Assembly: GCA_022393335.1 (NCBI GenBank)
Contig: JAJEKB010020406.1
Location: 62,001-126,000, forward strand
Direction of reading: 5' to 3'
Length of the DNA stretch: 64,000 nt
Origin: Macrotrachela quadricornifera
Lineage: Eukaryota > Rotifera > Eurotatoria > Philodinida > Philodinidae
The translations under genes and the position numbers were made by a program. The notes under the pieces are model-generated. The model was not told where the DNA came from. It saw nothing but the letters and a program-made list of their open reading frames with translations, and did not search any database. Every line of letters starts with the position of its first letter. The stretch's first letter is position 1. Shown here one piece after another: positions 1 through 13,057 of this stretch.

Positions 1-50
1 GTGATACTTAGGTCTGACCAAAAGTTCTGAGATTTTTAAAAAAACATATA

Positions 51-450
51 NNNNNNNNNNNNNNNNNNNNNNNNNNNNNNNNNNNNNNNNNNNNNNNNNN
101 NNNNNNNNNNNNNNNNNNNNNNNNNNNNNNNNNNNNNNNNNNNNNNNNNNNNNNNNNNNNNNNNNNNNNNNNNNNNNNNNNNNNNNNNNNNNNNNNNNNN
201 NNNNNNNNNNNNNNNNNNNNNNNNNNNNNNNNNNNNNNNNNNNNNNNNNNNNNNNNNNNNNNNNNNNNNNNNNNNNNNNNNNNNNNNNNNNNNNNNNNNN
301 NNNNNNNNNNNNNNNNNNNNNNNNNNNNNNNNNNNNNNNNNNNNNNNNNNNNNNNNNNNNNNNNNNNNNNNNNNNNNNNNNNNNNNNNNNNNNNNNNNNN
401 NNNNNNNNNNNNNNNNNNNNNNNNNNNNNNNNNNNNNNNNNNNNNNNNNN
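51..450. other. Assembly gap of 400 N
   Basis: Four hundred N in a row. Just right of the gap the short string tttttgacccctc appears at 451 and again at about 487, so a tandem repeat is a possible reason for the gap. Reading frames that cross it have no meaning. Confidence 0.99.
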
Positions 451-499
451 TTTTTGACCCCTCGAACCAAGCTGAGACCATGTTTTTTTGACCCCTCAG

Positions 500-735
500 A
501 ATTTCATTTCGTATGATCTTCCCTTCAGTAGAAGAAGGAAGCGGGTGTTGTTCAGGTCATATTAAAGGTATCCCCGTATGTCATATAAATGCGCAAATAT
601 TGACACATGTCATAGGTCTAATAGTGGAAAAAGTGCGTGCTCAAATCTGATTGATTAGGACAGACAAACAAACATACATACATTTTTCAATGTAACACCC
701 TTTCTTTCAGTAAAGGGAATAATATTGCATGAAAT
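500..735. repeat. Dispersed repeat, Helitron/foldback family
   Basis: Contains a core that reads like the middle of the elements at 4855-5130 and 52030-52250: a ttcaggtcatattaaag-like string, then a string resembling aatagtggaaaaagtgcgtg, then ctcaaatctgattgatt and a run of cata/acat units. The right edge (tttttcaatgtaacaccc) is shared with 5106-5125. It is a diverged third copy. No coding potential is seen. Confidence 0.5.
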
Positions 736-1239
736 GTGATCAGGAACAATTTTTGAACTACTCGTCCTCAAAAGGTTAATCAGTTTTATATGATCTATCC
801 GTCTTGCCGTATTTCAAATATAAGAAATGACGTTCTTCAAATTTGAAAATCAATTAACAAGTCAAGACTTTGTGTCAGATACTATAATTGTTTTAAAAAC
901 ATATTCTTTTTTTCATGTTGCATCGAAATATCACATTCAAAATTTATTCTAAATCTCATTGTTGCAGGACCTATACCTAAAAAATTCCGGTTTTCCAGAA
1001 ACGTTTCTAAAGACAATTTTTTTCAACTGAAAACTGAAGAAATATGGTAAGACCCATTGAGACTTGATATTTAGAATTCTAAGTCAAAATTGCGATTTTT
1101 TTTATTTTTTTGGTAAATATATAATAATAAATAAAAAATTCAGTAAAATGATTATCACTCGACGTCAATAGTCGATAGATAGATATTTCTTTGTAGATTC
1201 CATAATCAGCTCAAATGATGAATCTTATTTGTAGCGATT

Positions 1240-2314
1240 TCATTCAAGTTCATTATCCGAACCAGATCGTCCAGTAGAAGGTTCAACTTGATTTCGATTA
1301 AAACAAAATTGTTGTTTCCAAAATTTCCAATATTTTTTTAAGAAAACACGTTTCACTTGTCGACGATATCTTGATGATGAAATAAAAAATATATAAAAAT
1401 TAACCTAAAACAAGAACAAAAAAAAAAGTTTTTTTCTTCAAAATATTTTGATGAATTTCTAAATAAATATTTACCGCATAAATAAGTCCATACATTGATA
1501 GTACAAATGCTAAAATTAATCTTTCAATTGCTACTCGTAAAGAATCAGTTGGATTAATAAGAATATTAAATGCATATATTCTATGTATAACTACAGGTGT
1601 AAGACAAATAATAAGAAAAGTAACACGTATAAAAACAAATTTTGTTAATTGATGATCTAAACGTCTTCGAACAATTGGAAATTGTCGACGAGTTATACGA
1701 CGAACATTACGATATGCTAATATACTAAATGAACCAGAAACTAATATTGGTAATAGACCACCTAATATTGGATAAAAAAAATACGAATAATATTTAATTA
1801 TTAGTGGATTTAATGCAACACAATCAACTGGAGGTTTCGAATCAAAATATATTCCAAATATTATTGAATGACCAAATGAAAAACATAATGAAATAATTAT
1901 AAAACATCGAGCCATATTCAATGTACTCAGTTTACGTAAATAAGGGGAATAACTAGTTGAGAAATATTGATCAATTGCAGCAAAACAAATTGTATACAGT
2001 ACAAATAATGCTAAGGATTGAATTGTCATTGCTCGAAATTTACACCATATTGATATATATGGAGATAAATCAGATCCATATAACATTGTTAAGATTTGAA
2101 GAATGATATTGAATATAACAGCAATAATATCAACAAAAGATTCAACAAGTAAATAGAATACACATTGATTATGTCGAAAAATTTTCAATTTAAGAAACAT
2201 TAAAATATTCAAGATATTTCCAATAAATCCAAATATAAATATAATAAATCCACTATATTTTGTATATTCACGATATATTGACAAGATTATTTGAACTGTT
2301 TGAGGAGATGACAT
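1240..2314 (-). CDS. Rhodopsin-like G protein-coupled receptor, two exons
   Basis: Predicted seven-transmembrane receptor of the rhodopsin superfamily, 334 residues, in the plasma membrane; ligand unknown. Exon 1 is 1475-2314 (280 codons, ATG at 2312-2314). A 70-bp intron runs 1405-1474 (gtaaat to ttttag) and exon 2 is 1240-1404. Without splicing the frame ends in a lysine/phenylalanine-rich tail that looks non-genuine; with splicing TM7 continues as NFYIFFISSSRYRRQ and a basic C-terminal tail follows, ending at TGA. TM1 carries the GN motif (GFIGNILN) at about residue 28. TM3 starts after a Cys (IWCKFR), and the DRY position reads DQY in AAIDQYF. The TM7 NPxxY motif is degenerate. This form is typical of the large orphan GPCR families of bdelloids. 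The family call is firm; the ligand class cannot be told. Confidence 0.88.
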
Positions 2315-3022
2315 TGCTTATACTAATGAACACACATCTATTTCTATTTATTCATCAAACAAGAATATAGAATAGCGTGTGAAGATATTTTTTCATTAAA
2401 TAAGAATTTTATTCTCTCTCTCTCTCTCTTTTCCTCATGCAGATGGGAGACATTGACATGATAAATTGTGCTCTTTATGTCAAATAAAATAATTACACAA
2501 GTTTTCATCTGAAAAAAAAAGCGTATATGATAAAGCATAAAAACTAAGTTTGTGTGTAGAATTTGTTTTTTGAAAATTGACTTCCACATATTAACAAAAA
2601 AGAGTTTTTTTAAAACATAAATTTATATTCTTTATAAATTGATCAGTAATTAAGAGCTGGAATCAATTAATTCAAATAGATATTTTCTTATTAACTTCGA
2701 TGAAAATCAAATGAATTTTTCTTTTCAAACATATTAGAATTCCTTCACATTATATTAATAATCTTTACAAGAATTTATGCATACAGATTTTCTAAAGCTC
2801 TCAACGTCACATTTATTAAAACAAAATTCAATAAAAATAATTCTAATGACAGCAGCTTTAAAATTCATAATCTTATTTATTTATTTCATTTAAAGCCGGT
2901 ATTTCGTCGAATCAATTTGCATTATTAAGACAAAAAAACAAATAACAGATGCAGCAGGATCAATGACGATCATAAGATTTTCATAATAAAGTTTTTTTCT
3001 TTTTTTATAATATTTAAAATTA
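2315..3022. other. AT-rich spacer, no gene seen
   Basis: Upstream of the GPCR start. Contains a (tc)n run near 2411-2430. The short frame at 2344-2589 is low-complexity and shows no family features. Confidence 0.6.
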
Positions 3023-3778
3023 ATTATTTTGTCAAAAGATGCGCCGGTGCAAAATACTAATTGAACTTATTTCTATAGAACGTTAAGGACAAAAACTAAA
3101 TGAATATTATTTAAAAGATAAAAATTATTCAACTTTGAAGATAATGAATGCTTTATGCATGACTACCATTCGTCTATCTCTCTTTTTAGTCTTCCTCTAT
3201 CATACATACATTAAAAGTAATGTATACTACATGATTCATCATGAAAAGCGAAGACAAATTACATTCAATTTTAAAATGATCAAAATTGTGTACGACTCTG
3301 CGAATAAGAACATTTTTTTAGTATATTATACGAATTTCATCTTTGCATCACCTAATATATTCTATTAAAAGAAAACAAAATATACCATAAGATGTTATGT
3401 GATAGACTCTACAATTTACAAAGAATAAATTATTTTATATATACATTTAAAATAAACAAGATTCTATGCAATTAAACAATGATCTTTTTTCCAGACTTGA
3501 AAATTGATTCTACACATTTTTAACTATTTAGAAACTAAAAGATGTTTGAATGAAATAAAATTCTAAATTTAACTTGTAATCTATTTTCATGCTGCATCTT
3601 ATAGTATACTTTGTTATTAGAATATACTGATTTATTAATTAAAAAAAGGTAAATAAATCCCAAACATGCATAAAACATTAGATAGCTTTGAAAGTTGGAT
3701 ACTTTTTATGTTTTAAATAATATTCATTCAGTTATGATTTTGTAGAAAATTTCACGGCGCATCTTTTGACAAAATAAT
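3023..3778. repeat. Inverted-repeat (foldback/MITE-like) element
   Basis: The left end, ATTATTTTGTCAAAAGATG followed by CGCCG, is repeated in reverse complement at 3755-3778. Further inside, aaatgaatattatttaaaa near 3100 is matched in inverse near 3720, and ttatgcatg near 3154 is matched near 3668. The arms are therefore about 120 bp and imperfect. No clear target duplication. The 77-codon frame inside lies partly in an arm and is probably not a gene. Confidence 0.65.
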
Positions 3779-4328
3779 CAACTCTAAAGATCAAAAAGAA
3801 AAAAAATTTTTATATAAATGTCAAACGAATCATTTTTAACTCTTAGAAAAACGACATGTTTTAGTAAAAATCGCGCATTTTTTATATTTATGAGTTCGGT
3901 CAAACAGTTGGTACAAATCACATCGGTTGTTTTTCCTTAGTTTACGAATTTAGATAATTATAAGTTAGAGAATCGATCAATACAGAAAATTGTAGCAACA
4001 TCTAATATAATATACTATCATATATTATAACCAACTTTTTCAGGAGAAATAATGATGATTTTACAGAAAAGTCAATTATAGAGGAATGAAAAAATGTAAA
4101 CCGCTTGAATCATCGATTGTGATGAAAAGTATGTAACATGGATGGTGATGGGGAAAAAAGAAATATAAAATGCTGATCAGCGAGATAGTTTAAGGGTATG
4201 ACATATTGAAGAAGGTCGGGGAAGAGTTATTATCAATGCTGATCAAATCATGTTGAATTCAGGATTATATATATGTCCACGTATAACACATAATTGCTGC
4301 CAAATTAATAAACTACGAAAAAAATTAA
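3779..4328. other. Spacer, nothing recognised
   Basis: AT-rich sequence without a convincing reading frame, RNA gene or repeat. Confidence 0.5.
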
Positions 4329-5324
4329 CCTTTTAGGGTCAGTGGTACCAGGATTGTACCACCTAGTTTCCAATAAGGAAAATGTTTATTTCTCATTAAA
4401 CTATTATCAACTCTAACGTAATAGATCGTTCCATCTGCCGTTGAATGTATCTATTTTCTCTATCTTCCTGTCATACAGATGTTTCTCAGGTCTTTTTTTC
4501 TCTTTCTTATCGACAGATTAACGTCATGATCGCTTCCTCTCTTGTATTGAGATGTTACTAATTTATACTAACTCCACGAACACCCAACTTTGTAAAAACG
4601 CACATAGATCATCTTCATTAACACCCACATCTTGGAAAGTTATGTTCACAAACACGCATTAACACCCACTTTATTCGACTTCTAGAGAAAATAAACGATC
4701 TACAAAGTTCAAAAAATGATCTCCTTCAATATTAACATTCCGAATCTCTCTTATGATCCTCACTAACACACACAGAACTCCATAACCTATATTTTGACTC
4801 GAATAAGTTCCATCCCCAAATAAGCCCTTATCTTCAAGTCAGGGTTTTATATTGAAAAATGTATGTATGTATGTATACTTGTTTAAATCTGATTGATTGA
4901 AATCTTGTTCGCATTATGGACTGATAATGGGTGGCCACTATGATTCATATGAAATATAGAGGTATTCGGGTTATATGAAAGACATATCTTGATAATTCCC
5001 AAATAACTCGAACATAACCATGTTCCATCCGATTAATAATAGAAAAAGTCTTTGCTCAAATCTGATTGACTTCGACATACAAATAAGCATACATACATAC
5101 ATACATTTTTCAATGTAAGACCCTTTCTTTCAGATAAGGATTTATTTGGACATGTCACTTATTCGGGTTAAAATGTAGGTTACGGAGTTCTGTGGTTGTT
5201 AGTGAAGATGATCTAAATGTCTTTTTAAAAAGTTGGGTGTTTGTGGTGATAGCATAAATTAGTAATACACATAAACCGACGAAAAAACCATTTTTGAATT
5301 AAAAATAATATCACTCCCAAAGGG
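4329..5324. mobile_element. TTAA-flanked foldback MITE (piggyBac-like)
   Basis: Both edges are TTAA (4325-4328 and 5325-5328). The element starts CCTTTTAGGG and, read from the other end, CCCTTTGGGAG, as expected of piggyBac-type termini. Inside, strings such as aacacccaactttgtaaaaa (about 4583) and the cluster aactccataacctat, gaataagttcc, ccaaataagcccttatct (4773-4840) recur in reverse complement at 5130-5245, giving long imperfect arms. The loop (4860-5105) has tatg/acat runs and a core related to 500-735 and to the Helitron at 51886. About 1 kb, non-coding. Superfamily is inferred from TTAA plus the terminal bases. Confidence 0.6.
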
Positions 5325-5756
5325 TTAAACATAAAATCCAAAAATTTAACTCTTTTAAGTTGTAGAGCAAATTATCTTATTCATAGTAAGACCAATCGTA
5401 GCTCTCTAAGCGTTTAAAATAGTGAAGAAATTTGAAACACACAAAAACGATAGAACAAAAAATCTTATTATGAAAAACACGTAAAAGAAATATTTTTGTT
5501 TATTTCCTTCTATCTAAAAAGAGCAAATCCGATTGAAATTACACGCTAATTCTCAATATGCGAAGATAGACAAATAAACACCTACATCCAATTACCTTTA
5601 TAAAACTTTTCGTGATTCATAAATTAGCGTAAACTCTAGTAAACGATTTTTCGATGGTCACTATGATCGTTCATTTATTGACGATTGTATTTCGAAAAAA
5701 AAGTCGGTACATTTCATAAGTGAAAAACTGAAAAGCAAAATCGAATTTTCTCTTTC
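5325..5756. other. 3' flank of the GST gene, no gene seen
   Basis: AT-rich; no reading frame or repeat recognised. Confidence 0.5.
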
Positions 5757-6533
5757 TCAAAAAATAGGTCCTGTTCCATCATATTTTTCCTTTCTGGTTG
5801 CTAAACGATGAGCAATTCTTGGTCGTTCCGATATACGTTTGTAAAATTCTTTCAATTTTGTTAATTCTGTCATTCCATTCCAAACATCAGGTAGTTGAAA
5901 CTGCACACCATCTAACCAATGAAACAAAGCTAAATCAATATAGGTCAATTTGTTACCAAGACAGTATTGACCATTAGACTCTGAATTCTTTTCCAAAATA
6001 TTTTCAAAGAACTTTAAAAATCTTGGTAGACGTATCTCTACAAAAATTCTAATTGGTTCTATACACGATTCTCGTTGACTTTCATAACTTCCATTTGGAT
6101 CAGGTGTATGCCAAGCATCATGTCCTTCAGAAACAACATCAGCTAGAGTTTCCATTAAAGATTCACCTTGAATTACATCAGATGGTAAAAGACGACCTTG
6201 ATCACATTTCATTGCAATGTAATGACAGATAGCAGATACTTGAGAAAGATAAGAATTATTATGTTTCACAACTGGCATAGCAAATATATAAGGATAATCT
6301 TTCTTGAATTCAGCAAATTCACCATATAATTCTTTCATTGTTCTAGTTTCATATACTTCGGTATATGGTTGGTTAAGTTCAGCAAAGAGCAAACGAATAA
6401 ATTCTCCACGACCGAGCATCTAAGATAGATACAGAGAATCATAGAAGAAAAACATTCGACATATGAAGATTATAAGATCGTGTCAATATACCTTTGGCCA
6501 ATAGTATAAACTCCATTCATCGGTATTAGCCAT
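5757..6533 (-). CDS. Glutathione S-transferase, two exons
   Basis: Cytosolic GST of about 234 residues that would conjugate glutathione to electrophiles. A 14-codon first exon (6492-6533, MANTDEWSLYYWPK) is joined through a 72-bp intron (6420-6491, gtatat to cttag) to exon 2 (5757-6419). The N-terminal thioredoxin-like half shows LYYWP with a candidate catalytic Tyr, then GRGEFIRLLFAELNQPY, a cis-Pro region (FAMPVVKHNN) and QVSAICHYIA, the usual glutathione-binding SxAI strand. The all-helical C-terminal half contains LGNKLTYIDLALFHWLDG, the N-capping/hydrophobic-staple region. Length matches the family. The exon-2 ATG could start translation, but it would lose the catalytic Tyr, so the upstream exon is preferred. 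Closest class looks sigma-like; this was not tested. Confidence 0.88.
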
Positions 6534-7046
6534 TTCCTTGTTTATTTTAACGTTTTATGATAATTATGCAATGTAATATAATGAATAAAAAGTGTTACAA
6601 TTTAAGAATAATGATTCTACAAATAAAAAGAAATAAAGGCATTTTATAACTGCATACAAGCAACCATATCTTTACGAAATGATAGAAGATCACAACATTA
6701 AAACAAATAGGGGGAAAAGATAGCAATCTACCTCTCAGATATCTCACATAATGATTCATTTTCAAAATATACTCACCTAGCAAATATTCATTGGATTCTG
6801 AAGCGAGAATTCATATCAATCTGAATTCTTGATTATACTATCTCAGAAGCTGCTAGACTGAACTCTTTGCGCACCGATAATCTGAACAATTCATGTATTA
6901 TATTATCGATAGTTGTAGACAAAAGAACGTCATTGTCTGAAATTTTCATTATTCTCAACCGTCTAGATCCTACAAGATGCGCAAAAATGTATTTTCAAGT
7001 GGGTTGTTCTATACTTTCAAGTGGAGTAAGTAATCTATTTTATACC
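6534..7046. other. Spacer upstream of GST
   Basis: Short frames (6595-6783, 6867-7052) have no family features. No RNA gene or repeat recognised. Confidence 0.5.
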
Positions 7047-7742
7047 AAATAAAAGCTCCTTGAAAACGGGATTTATTGGTCCTAAAAAGTACGAGTTATC
7101 GAAACTTTTTAATGCAGAATTTAAGAAGCTGGAAATTAAGAATGAAATCAAAGTACTTTCTTGAATAATTTTACATAATTCGCTAGAGTTCGTCAAACTC
7201 TACAAACCTATATCTATTTAAGTTTTTTAAAACCATTTTTTGCAATACGAAACTCAAAAAAATTTTTAAAATGTTCAAATGCTCATTTTTTTCTAGAAGA
7301 TTTTTTTGATTTTGGTATTGCAAAAAATGGCTTTAAAAAACTTGAATAAATACAGTTTTCTAGAGCTCGACGAATTCTGCAGAACAGAGATGTCTACCGC
7401 ATTTGAGAATCTACTACTGCTTCACCGCACAGATCGTCAGTAAAACGCTATTGCGATAGTATTTTTAAAAATCGTTTGGATTGTTTAAAGGTGTGATTGG
7501 TTTGAATTAGAGTTGCTCCTGGTAAGCGATTATCTACAAATTCCTGACTTTTGCAATTTTCTTTCATAGAAAAGCTACCGTCACTGCGCCGCAATGGACA
7601 TCTCTGCTGCAGAATCAAGTAAAATCATCTAAGAAAGTATTTTGACTCCATTCTTAAGTTCTGCATTAAAAATTTTTGATAACTGATACTGTTTGGGACG
7701 AATAAATCTCGTTTTTGATGAGCTTTCATTTGGTACAAAATT
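7047..7742. repeat. Foldback element, split by a hAT MITE
   Basis: Order A-B-B'-(insert)-A'. Arm A (about 7047-7180, with gggatttattggtcc and tttttaatgcagaatttaag) is matched in reverse complement by A' (about 7615-7742). Arm B (about 7185-7262, ttttttgcaatac) is matched by B' (about 7312-7384, gtattgcaaaaaa). The insert between B' and A' is the MITE 7385-7606. No coding potential recognised. Confidence 0.75.
7385..7606. mobile_element. hAT-type MITE with 8-bp target duplication
   Basis: 222 bp. Termini CAGAGATGTCTACCGC and, on the opposite strand, CAGAGATGTCCATTGC. Flanked on both sides by CTGCAGAA (7377-7384 and 7607-7614), a perfect 8-bp duplication. It sits inside the surrounding foldback element, so it is the younger insertion. 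Related in its ends to 25527-25765. Confidence 0.85.
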
Positions 7743-10714
7743 CATTATTTACTCTATGGGAAAGTATAGAATAACCCATCTAGAAAAACAATTTTATACA
7801 CTGCGTTCAAACCGAGAGTCTTCTTATCTTAATTTGATTTTGAATGTCACATTTCTAACACTCGAAAAAAACAAAACTAGTAAGACGTATGAACAAGATG
7901 GTTCGTCCAAAAAAAACCTCATCTATCATCGGTTGACCGAATTTAAACATTCGTGTGTCGTAAGCATTTATCATTGGATGATCTACACGGCAATAAGAGA
8001 AACGTCTATTGCCTGTCTTTTCTAGACACATGAGCTATTAACTATAGGAAATAAATACACTCAAATGAAGACTTCGAAAATCATTTTCAAAGAATTTTTA
8101 TATTGATCAATTCATTCTCATTATACAAGTACATGTTTATATTCATTTGATTAAAAAAATTTATTAAAATAAATCAGTGATAAACTAAAACAAATTCACT
8201 AATTATATAAACTGAATGAAAAAAATTTTTCTCTTATTAACACAATAAAAATTGAACAACGATTATCGAATTATTTTCATGTACACAGAAAGATTTTCTC
8301 TATTCTTTTAACCTGTGACAAGCAAACAAATAAATTAGTTTTTTCTCATATGACTCGTCCTGTTCACTCGAGAGAATTTTAAAACAACAAAAAAAAAGAG
8401 AGTGATTTTTGTAGCACTTGATCAGTGACGTAAAACGTTTTTCCCAATTTTAATCTTATTTTCACTTTAAAATCATTAGTTTTTTTTAACTTTTCAATGG
8501 ACGATTCAGTTTAAAATAAATTATTAGATCGATTCAGTGCAATATTATATTATCAATAAAAATGACGATCAACAAAAGAAAAGACATATTTTTATAATTA
8601 TTGTTTCGTTATTAATTCTATTTTTCGAATAATTAAACAATTGACTAGACTATATTTGTACAGAAAATATCTGGGCAAGACTATTTTAATATATAGATAT
8701 GAATCAGAAATTTTCATAGGGACCCTTTTTTATAATGATAATCCTTATAATTATACGATAGGATCTATAGTCGACAGTGACTGATGAACAGCATTGATGA
8801 ATAAACTAAGATTTAAAAAATTCGTCACAATTGAAAAGTCTAAAGTTTTGTCAGATTTTGAGAAAGAAAATAATGATTAAAACTAATCTAAAGCGTGTTT
8901 GTGATTTATTAGTTTATTCAAGAATATTTTATTTCGTAGGTGAAATTCATATAATTGTATTTATTCAGACAAAAAACTATGAAGATGATTTTCAACTTAT
9001 CCATATTTAGCGTAACTTTCTTAGACAATTAATCTAATCTGCGACCTACTAATGTCCATTTAGAAAATCAAGCTAATTTTCTTAATCAGTTTTTAAAAAA
9101 ATTTCGACAAATTCATCTCCTATTTTATATGAAGAAAACGAACAAAGTCATTTGTTTAATTTTAATTAATAAAAAAATCAGATAAGAATTTCCATTAGGA
9201 TACATTGAACTTCTAAACGAATAGATCTAAACATTTCGGTCTTGCATACAATTTCTATATCTTCTCTTAGCGATTCTATTGATTTTGAAAAACTAATGTC
9301 AATGTTATTTTTTAATATATAATTTGATGTGTCTCCATTTCTTCTTTTCAATGCCGAAAATGGTAGCTTTTTATTTTATTCATTGAAATCCCAATCAAAC
9401 TAGTATCATTAAAAAGAAAAAGACAAAAATTCAGTTGAATATAAAATAATCTAATTATCAAATAAAAATGACATATGAGTTAATGTTAAACTTAAAAAAA
9501 GAAACATTATAGAAAATAAATAAAACGTTAATGTTATGTTATATTAAAATAAAAAGGTACGTACGATATATTATCAATAAAAATAAATAAAATCGAAATA
9601 ATTGTTTAATTATTCTAACCAATTGTTAATATCATTAAAATATTTCAATGTAGAGGGAGCTACAATGTTTTATTTTACATTAGTTTAACTTTCGAACCAA
9701 TAGATAATTATTACTTTTGATTATTGAAAATGAAAACAATAAATAAATTTCAAGGTTTTTTTGCTTTGTCAATACTTATAGGAATTATACAATATGAATA
9801 TATATATTCTTTTTGATTAAAAGAGAACAATTTTTCTTCAACATAGATAAACTAGATACGAAAAAATCTCAAGACAAATCATCGTATATTTTGACTTACG
9901 TGTCTTAACTAAATGTTAGACGAATGGTATCTTTTAGTATCGAATATAGATGTGTGTCGCCATAAGAGGGTAATTTATAATGTTCTTTTTATACATGACG
10001 TTTTTCCTCCATATATATATATATATTTGTGTCGCTAGTTATCATTATCATTTAATAACATTTTCATTAATATATTCAATTATAATATCCGATTAAGATA
10101 ATTTATATTTAAACGATACATATTAAAATGAAATGTAACTTATTCTATAGAATATTGTCAATGATATTTTGTCTGTTTTCACGTAGATAATCCAACAGGA
10201 GATAGAGCGGTGTTGTGGATGTGAGACATGTCTGTATCTGAGATGTGACCTTTCGGGGACGATCTCGGAATGCATCCTAGGGAACTTTCTCAGATCCATT
10301 CCGAGGTACTAATGATAACTTTTTTCAATCAATCTGAGGATTTCAGGGTAACTACTTTGAATTCATAGAAGTCTCTTGAAGGGAACTATTTTCGGATGTA
10401 TTTGAGACTCATCGTTGAATATATACGAAAACGCTTTGGAATTTATCTTAGATTGTGTCCTTAAAATTGGTGAGTTTTGTTTGAATTCAATCTAGAAACA
10501 TTTCTGAAATACTCTCAGTCATTTGCTGAGGTTAGAAGGATTGTGAAGATTGATGACAGTCATCATCTCAAAAGACTAATTTCTATTGAATTATAATAAT
10601 GGAAAGGTATGAACAGTTTATTAATCGCAAGTGATATTTCCATATGGAGAGTGTGTTGCAAAAATAAAAATATTCGTTTGATTGATATGTCAGTTATTTG
10701 AGGAAATATGAATA
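7743..10714. other. Gene-free AT-rich region
   Basis: About 3 kb without a supportable gene. The 110-codon frame at 7693-8025 overlaps arm A' of the foldback and has no recognised domain. A (ta)n run lies near 10012-10026. Around 10190-10330 base composition rises (gatctcggaatgcatcc), but no product is recognised. Confidence 0.5.
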
Positions 10715-12490
10715 CAGTAAAACCTCTCTTTAGTGAACTCCATCAGGACTTTTGAAGTATTCATCTATGGGAGATACCATGTATATGTTCCTACAAAATG
10801 AAATAAACTTTCACAAAATAAGCTTCTTTCCCTAGTTTTTAAGTTAAATTTATTAGCCAAATTTTATTGCACAAAAACCTTTGGATTTTCATTTAACATC
10901 CTTATGGTGATTTATTTGTTAATCAGAAAAATATTCTTGTTTTTGCTTCAATATATTAGATAGAGACTCAAGTGAAATATTGTATTTTTCAACTTATGTA
11001 TCTTGTGGTAAACTATTTCTACTATTGTTATCACGAATTAGTTGAAGTTTTTTGTTTAACTTAAGATGGTATCGATATGTCATTGCTTGCCTGATATGTA
11101 TAGTTTAGAAAAGAATAAATAGACACGTTTAATATACTAGTCAGAAATGTTGATAAAGTCAGAGAAAAAGGAGGAAAATCACGTGTGTTCACTTAAGGGG
11201 CCCCCATCTCTTAGCAAACCGAATTTTTAACAAAGCTTTGAAGTTCAGTTTTTTTCATAGGAAGATGTGCCGGAATTATAGCTTTCAGAATATATATAGG
11301 TTTTCAAAAAACGAATGAATTTTTGTTAACTTATCGAAAAAAAAACTCTAGGTCACTACCATTGTGTTCAAAAAATTTTTATTTTTTGAAAATTGAGTTA
11401 ATTTTGGTATTACTATTGGATAGAACACTTTTGTATCTATCCTTAAGCACTTCCTAACAGATAAAGATGTGGATTATTGGTTTATAGCTTATCCTCAATA
11501 TTGAACATTTGAATTAGAAGTATATGGTGCACGAATCGGTCTGTGAAAACTTAAAGTTTTTTGTGAAAACATTCAACACATATATGAACGAATGAACCTA
11601 TTATGCGGTTTTTAAAAATAGTTTTCGTTTTTGATGTCAGATGGATGCAGATATTAGGTAGTATGTTTCACAAGTAGTGATATCTCATATATTTCCTTTT
11701 TTTCTTTCGAGAGTAAAGATAGATGTGTGAAAGGTAAGAGTGGATGTTAATCAGTATATTCATTAAATCCAACAATATAATAGGAATTCTATACACTACC
11801 TGAACCAGTTGTGAAAAACTAACTGAGCATGATGGGTGATGTCAGTTTACCCTATTTGTAAGATGTTTTGAAAAAGACTAGCGGTACATATGGAATATCT
11901 GCCATTTTATTACGATTTTTTTTGAATTTCAACAAAAAAAAAAAGAAAAGCAAAAATTCGAAACTTATTTATTGTCCTTCACAAAACATGGTTTTTTGCT
12001 GTTAAAGTCGAAATAACTGTCGTTGAGTTTAAGATATTTCTAATTTTTTTTTATTTTAAAGGTTCAAATAAGAGTAAACTTTTGTTCGAATTGATTTTCT
12101 ATAATTAACTCCTAGTCTGAGAAAAGCGAAATTTACTGTCGCTGGGTCATTCGCTTTTGTGGTGATTTACACACCATGTCAACTAAAATGTTCATAAAAA
12201 ATGAATGAAGAAGGATTTTAAAATTCTGTTCGGACTAAACTTGGGCACAGACGGTAGCTTTAATTTAAAATCAACCCGAGCTCTCTACCTTTGATAATGA
12301 CGAAGTTATTAAAGGTCTCCTGAAAAGTAGTAAATCAACTATAAATTGGGTAAAATATGCCGTATAGGAATGAAATTTTTACCATAGGAGTTTCTCATCA
12401 GGTTCCCTCATCACAGAAGATTTCAGCTCAAAAAGACTATTTTAAGTGGAAAATCCATTGTGAAGGGGCCCTTAAAGCATACTTTACTAA
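10715..12490. mobile_element. Pogo-like MITE, interrupted by a TTAA element
   Basis: The left end, TA then CAGTAAAACCTCTCTTTAG and TGAAC, is a typical pogo/Tigger-like terminus. The matching right end is split: gtgttcac ends at 11192 and, after the insert 11197-12471, continues ttaaagcatactttacta to a TA at 12491. Read from the right the two parts share AGTAAA, CTTT and AGTGAAC with the left end in the same order. Without the insert the element is about 500 bp. Confidence 0.45.
11197..12471. mobile_element. TTAA-flanked non-autonomous element
   Basis: 1275 bp between TTAA copies at 11193-11196 and 12472-12475. The edges read GGGGCCCCC on the left and GGGCCCCTT from the right. Apart from these GC-rich ends the two termini differ, and no long reading frame is present. 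TTAA duplication suggests piggyBac-type transposition, but the transposase source is unknown. Confidence 0.5.
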
Positions 12491-13049
12491 TACCTTTTTC
12501 CAAAAAGACCGAAATTGGAATTGAAACAATATCAATAAATAATCAGTAACCATTGTGATACGATTTCTTGTACAGTTTTAAATAATATCATTTATATAGA
12601 CTAATGTTTTTTTCTGCTATTTAATACAATTTGAGGTAACTAAATAATCAAGATATTACTAAAAACTTTGTACGAAAATGCTCTTATAATACAACGAAAA
12701 ACAATCTTGCGCAGGCTAAAGAAGATAAACCTATTCTGTGAATATCTTTACTGCCAAGAAATACTGATGAGCTCACTAAATTCATTAGTTTGTAATTGTT
12801 TCTTAAATCAATGATCAGATTTAAGACAGCCAAAGTCATCTGATATTTGCTTTCTTCAGGATGAAATCAAGATAATAGTAATTAGGCTCACTCTGAACCT
12901 CATCCTCGAGTTGCTTTTTCGGTCGATATTTGCACAAATTAGTATAGGTTAAGTTTTATTGAACACAGACAATTTAAATAAAACTTCGTTAATATCAATC
13001 AAATTCACACACAATCGTAAGCATTTCGTCCTTGAATGATAATAAGCGT
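12491..13049. other. Spacer, nothing recognised
   Basis: No gene, RNA or repeat could be supported. Confidence 0.5.
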
Positions 13050-13057
13050 CCTTATTT

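Noticed and set aside
8..481. Two minus-strand frames across the N gap
   Set aside because: They consist almost wholly of unknown residues.
1400..1474. Lys/Phe-rich C-terminus of the GPCR
   Set aside because: It is intron sequence; splicing restores a normal TM7 and tail.
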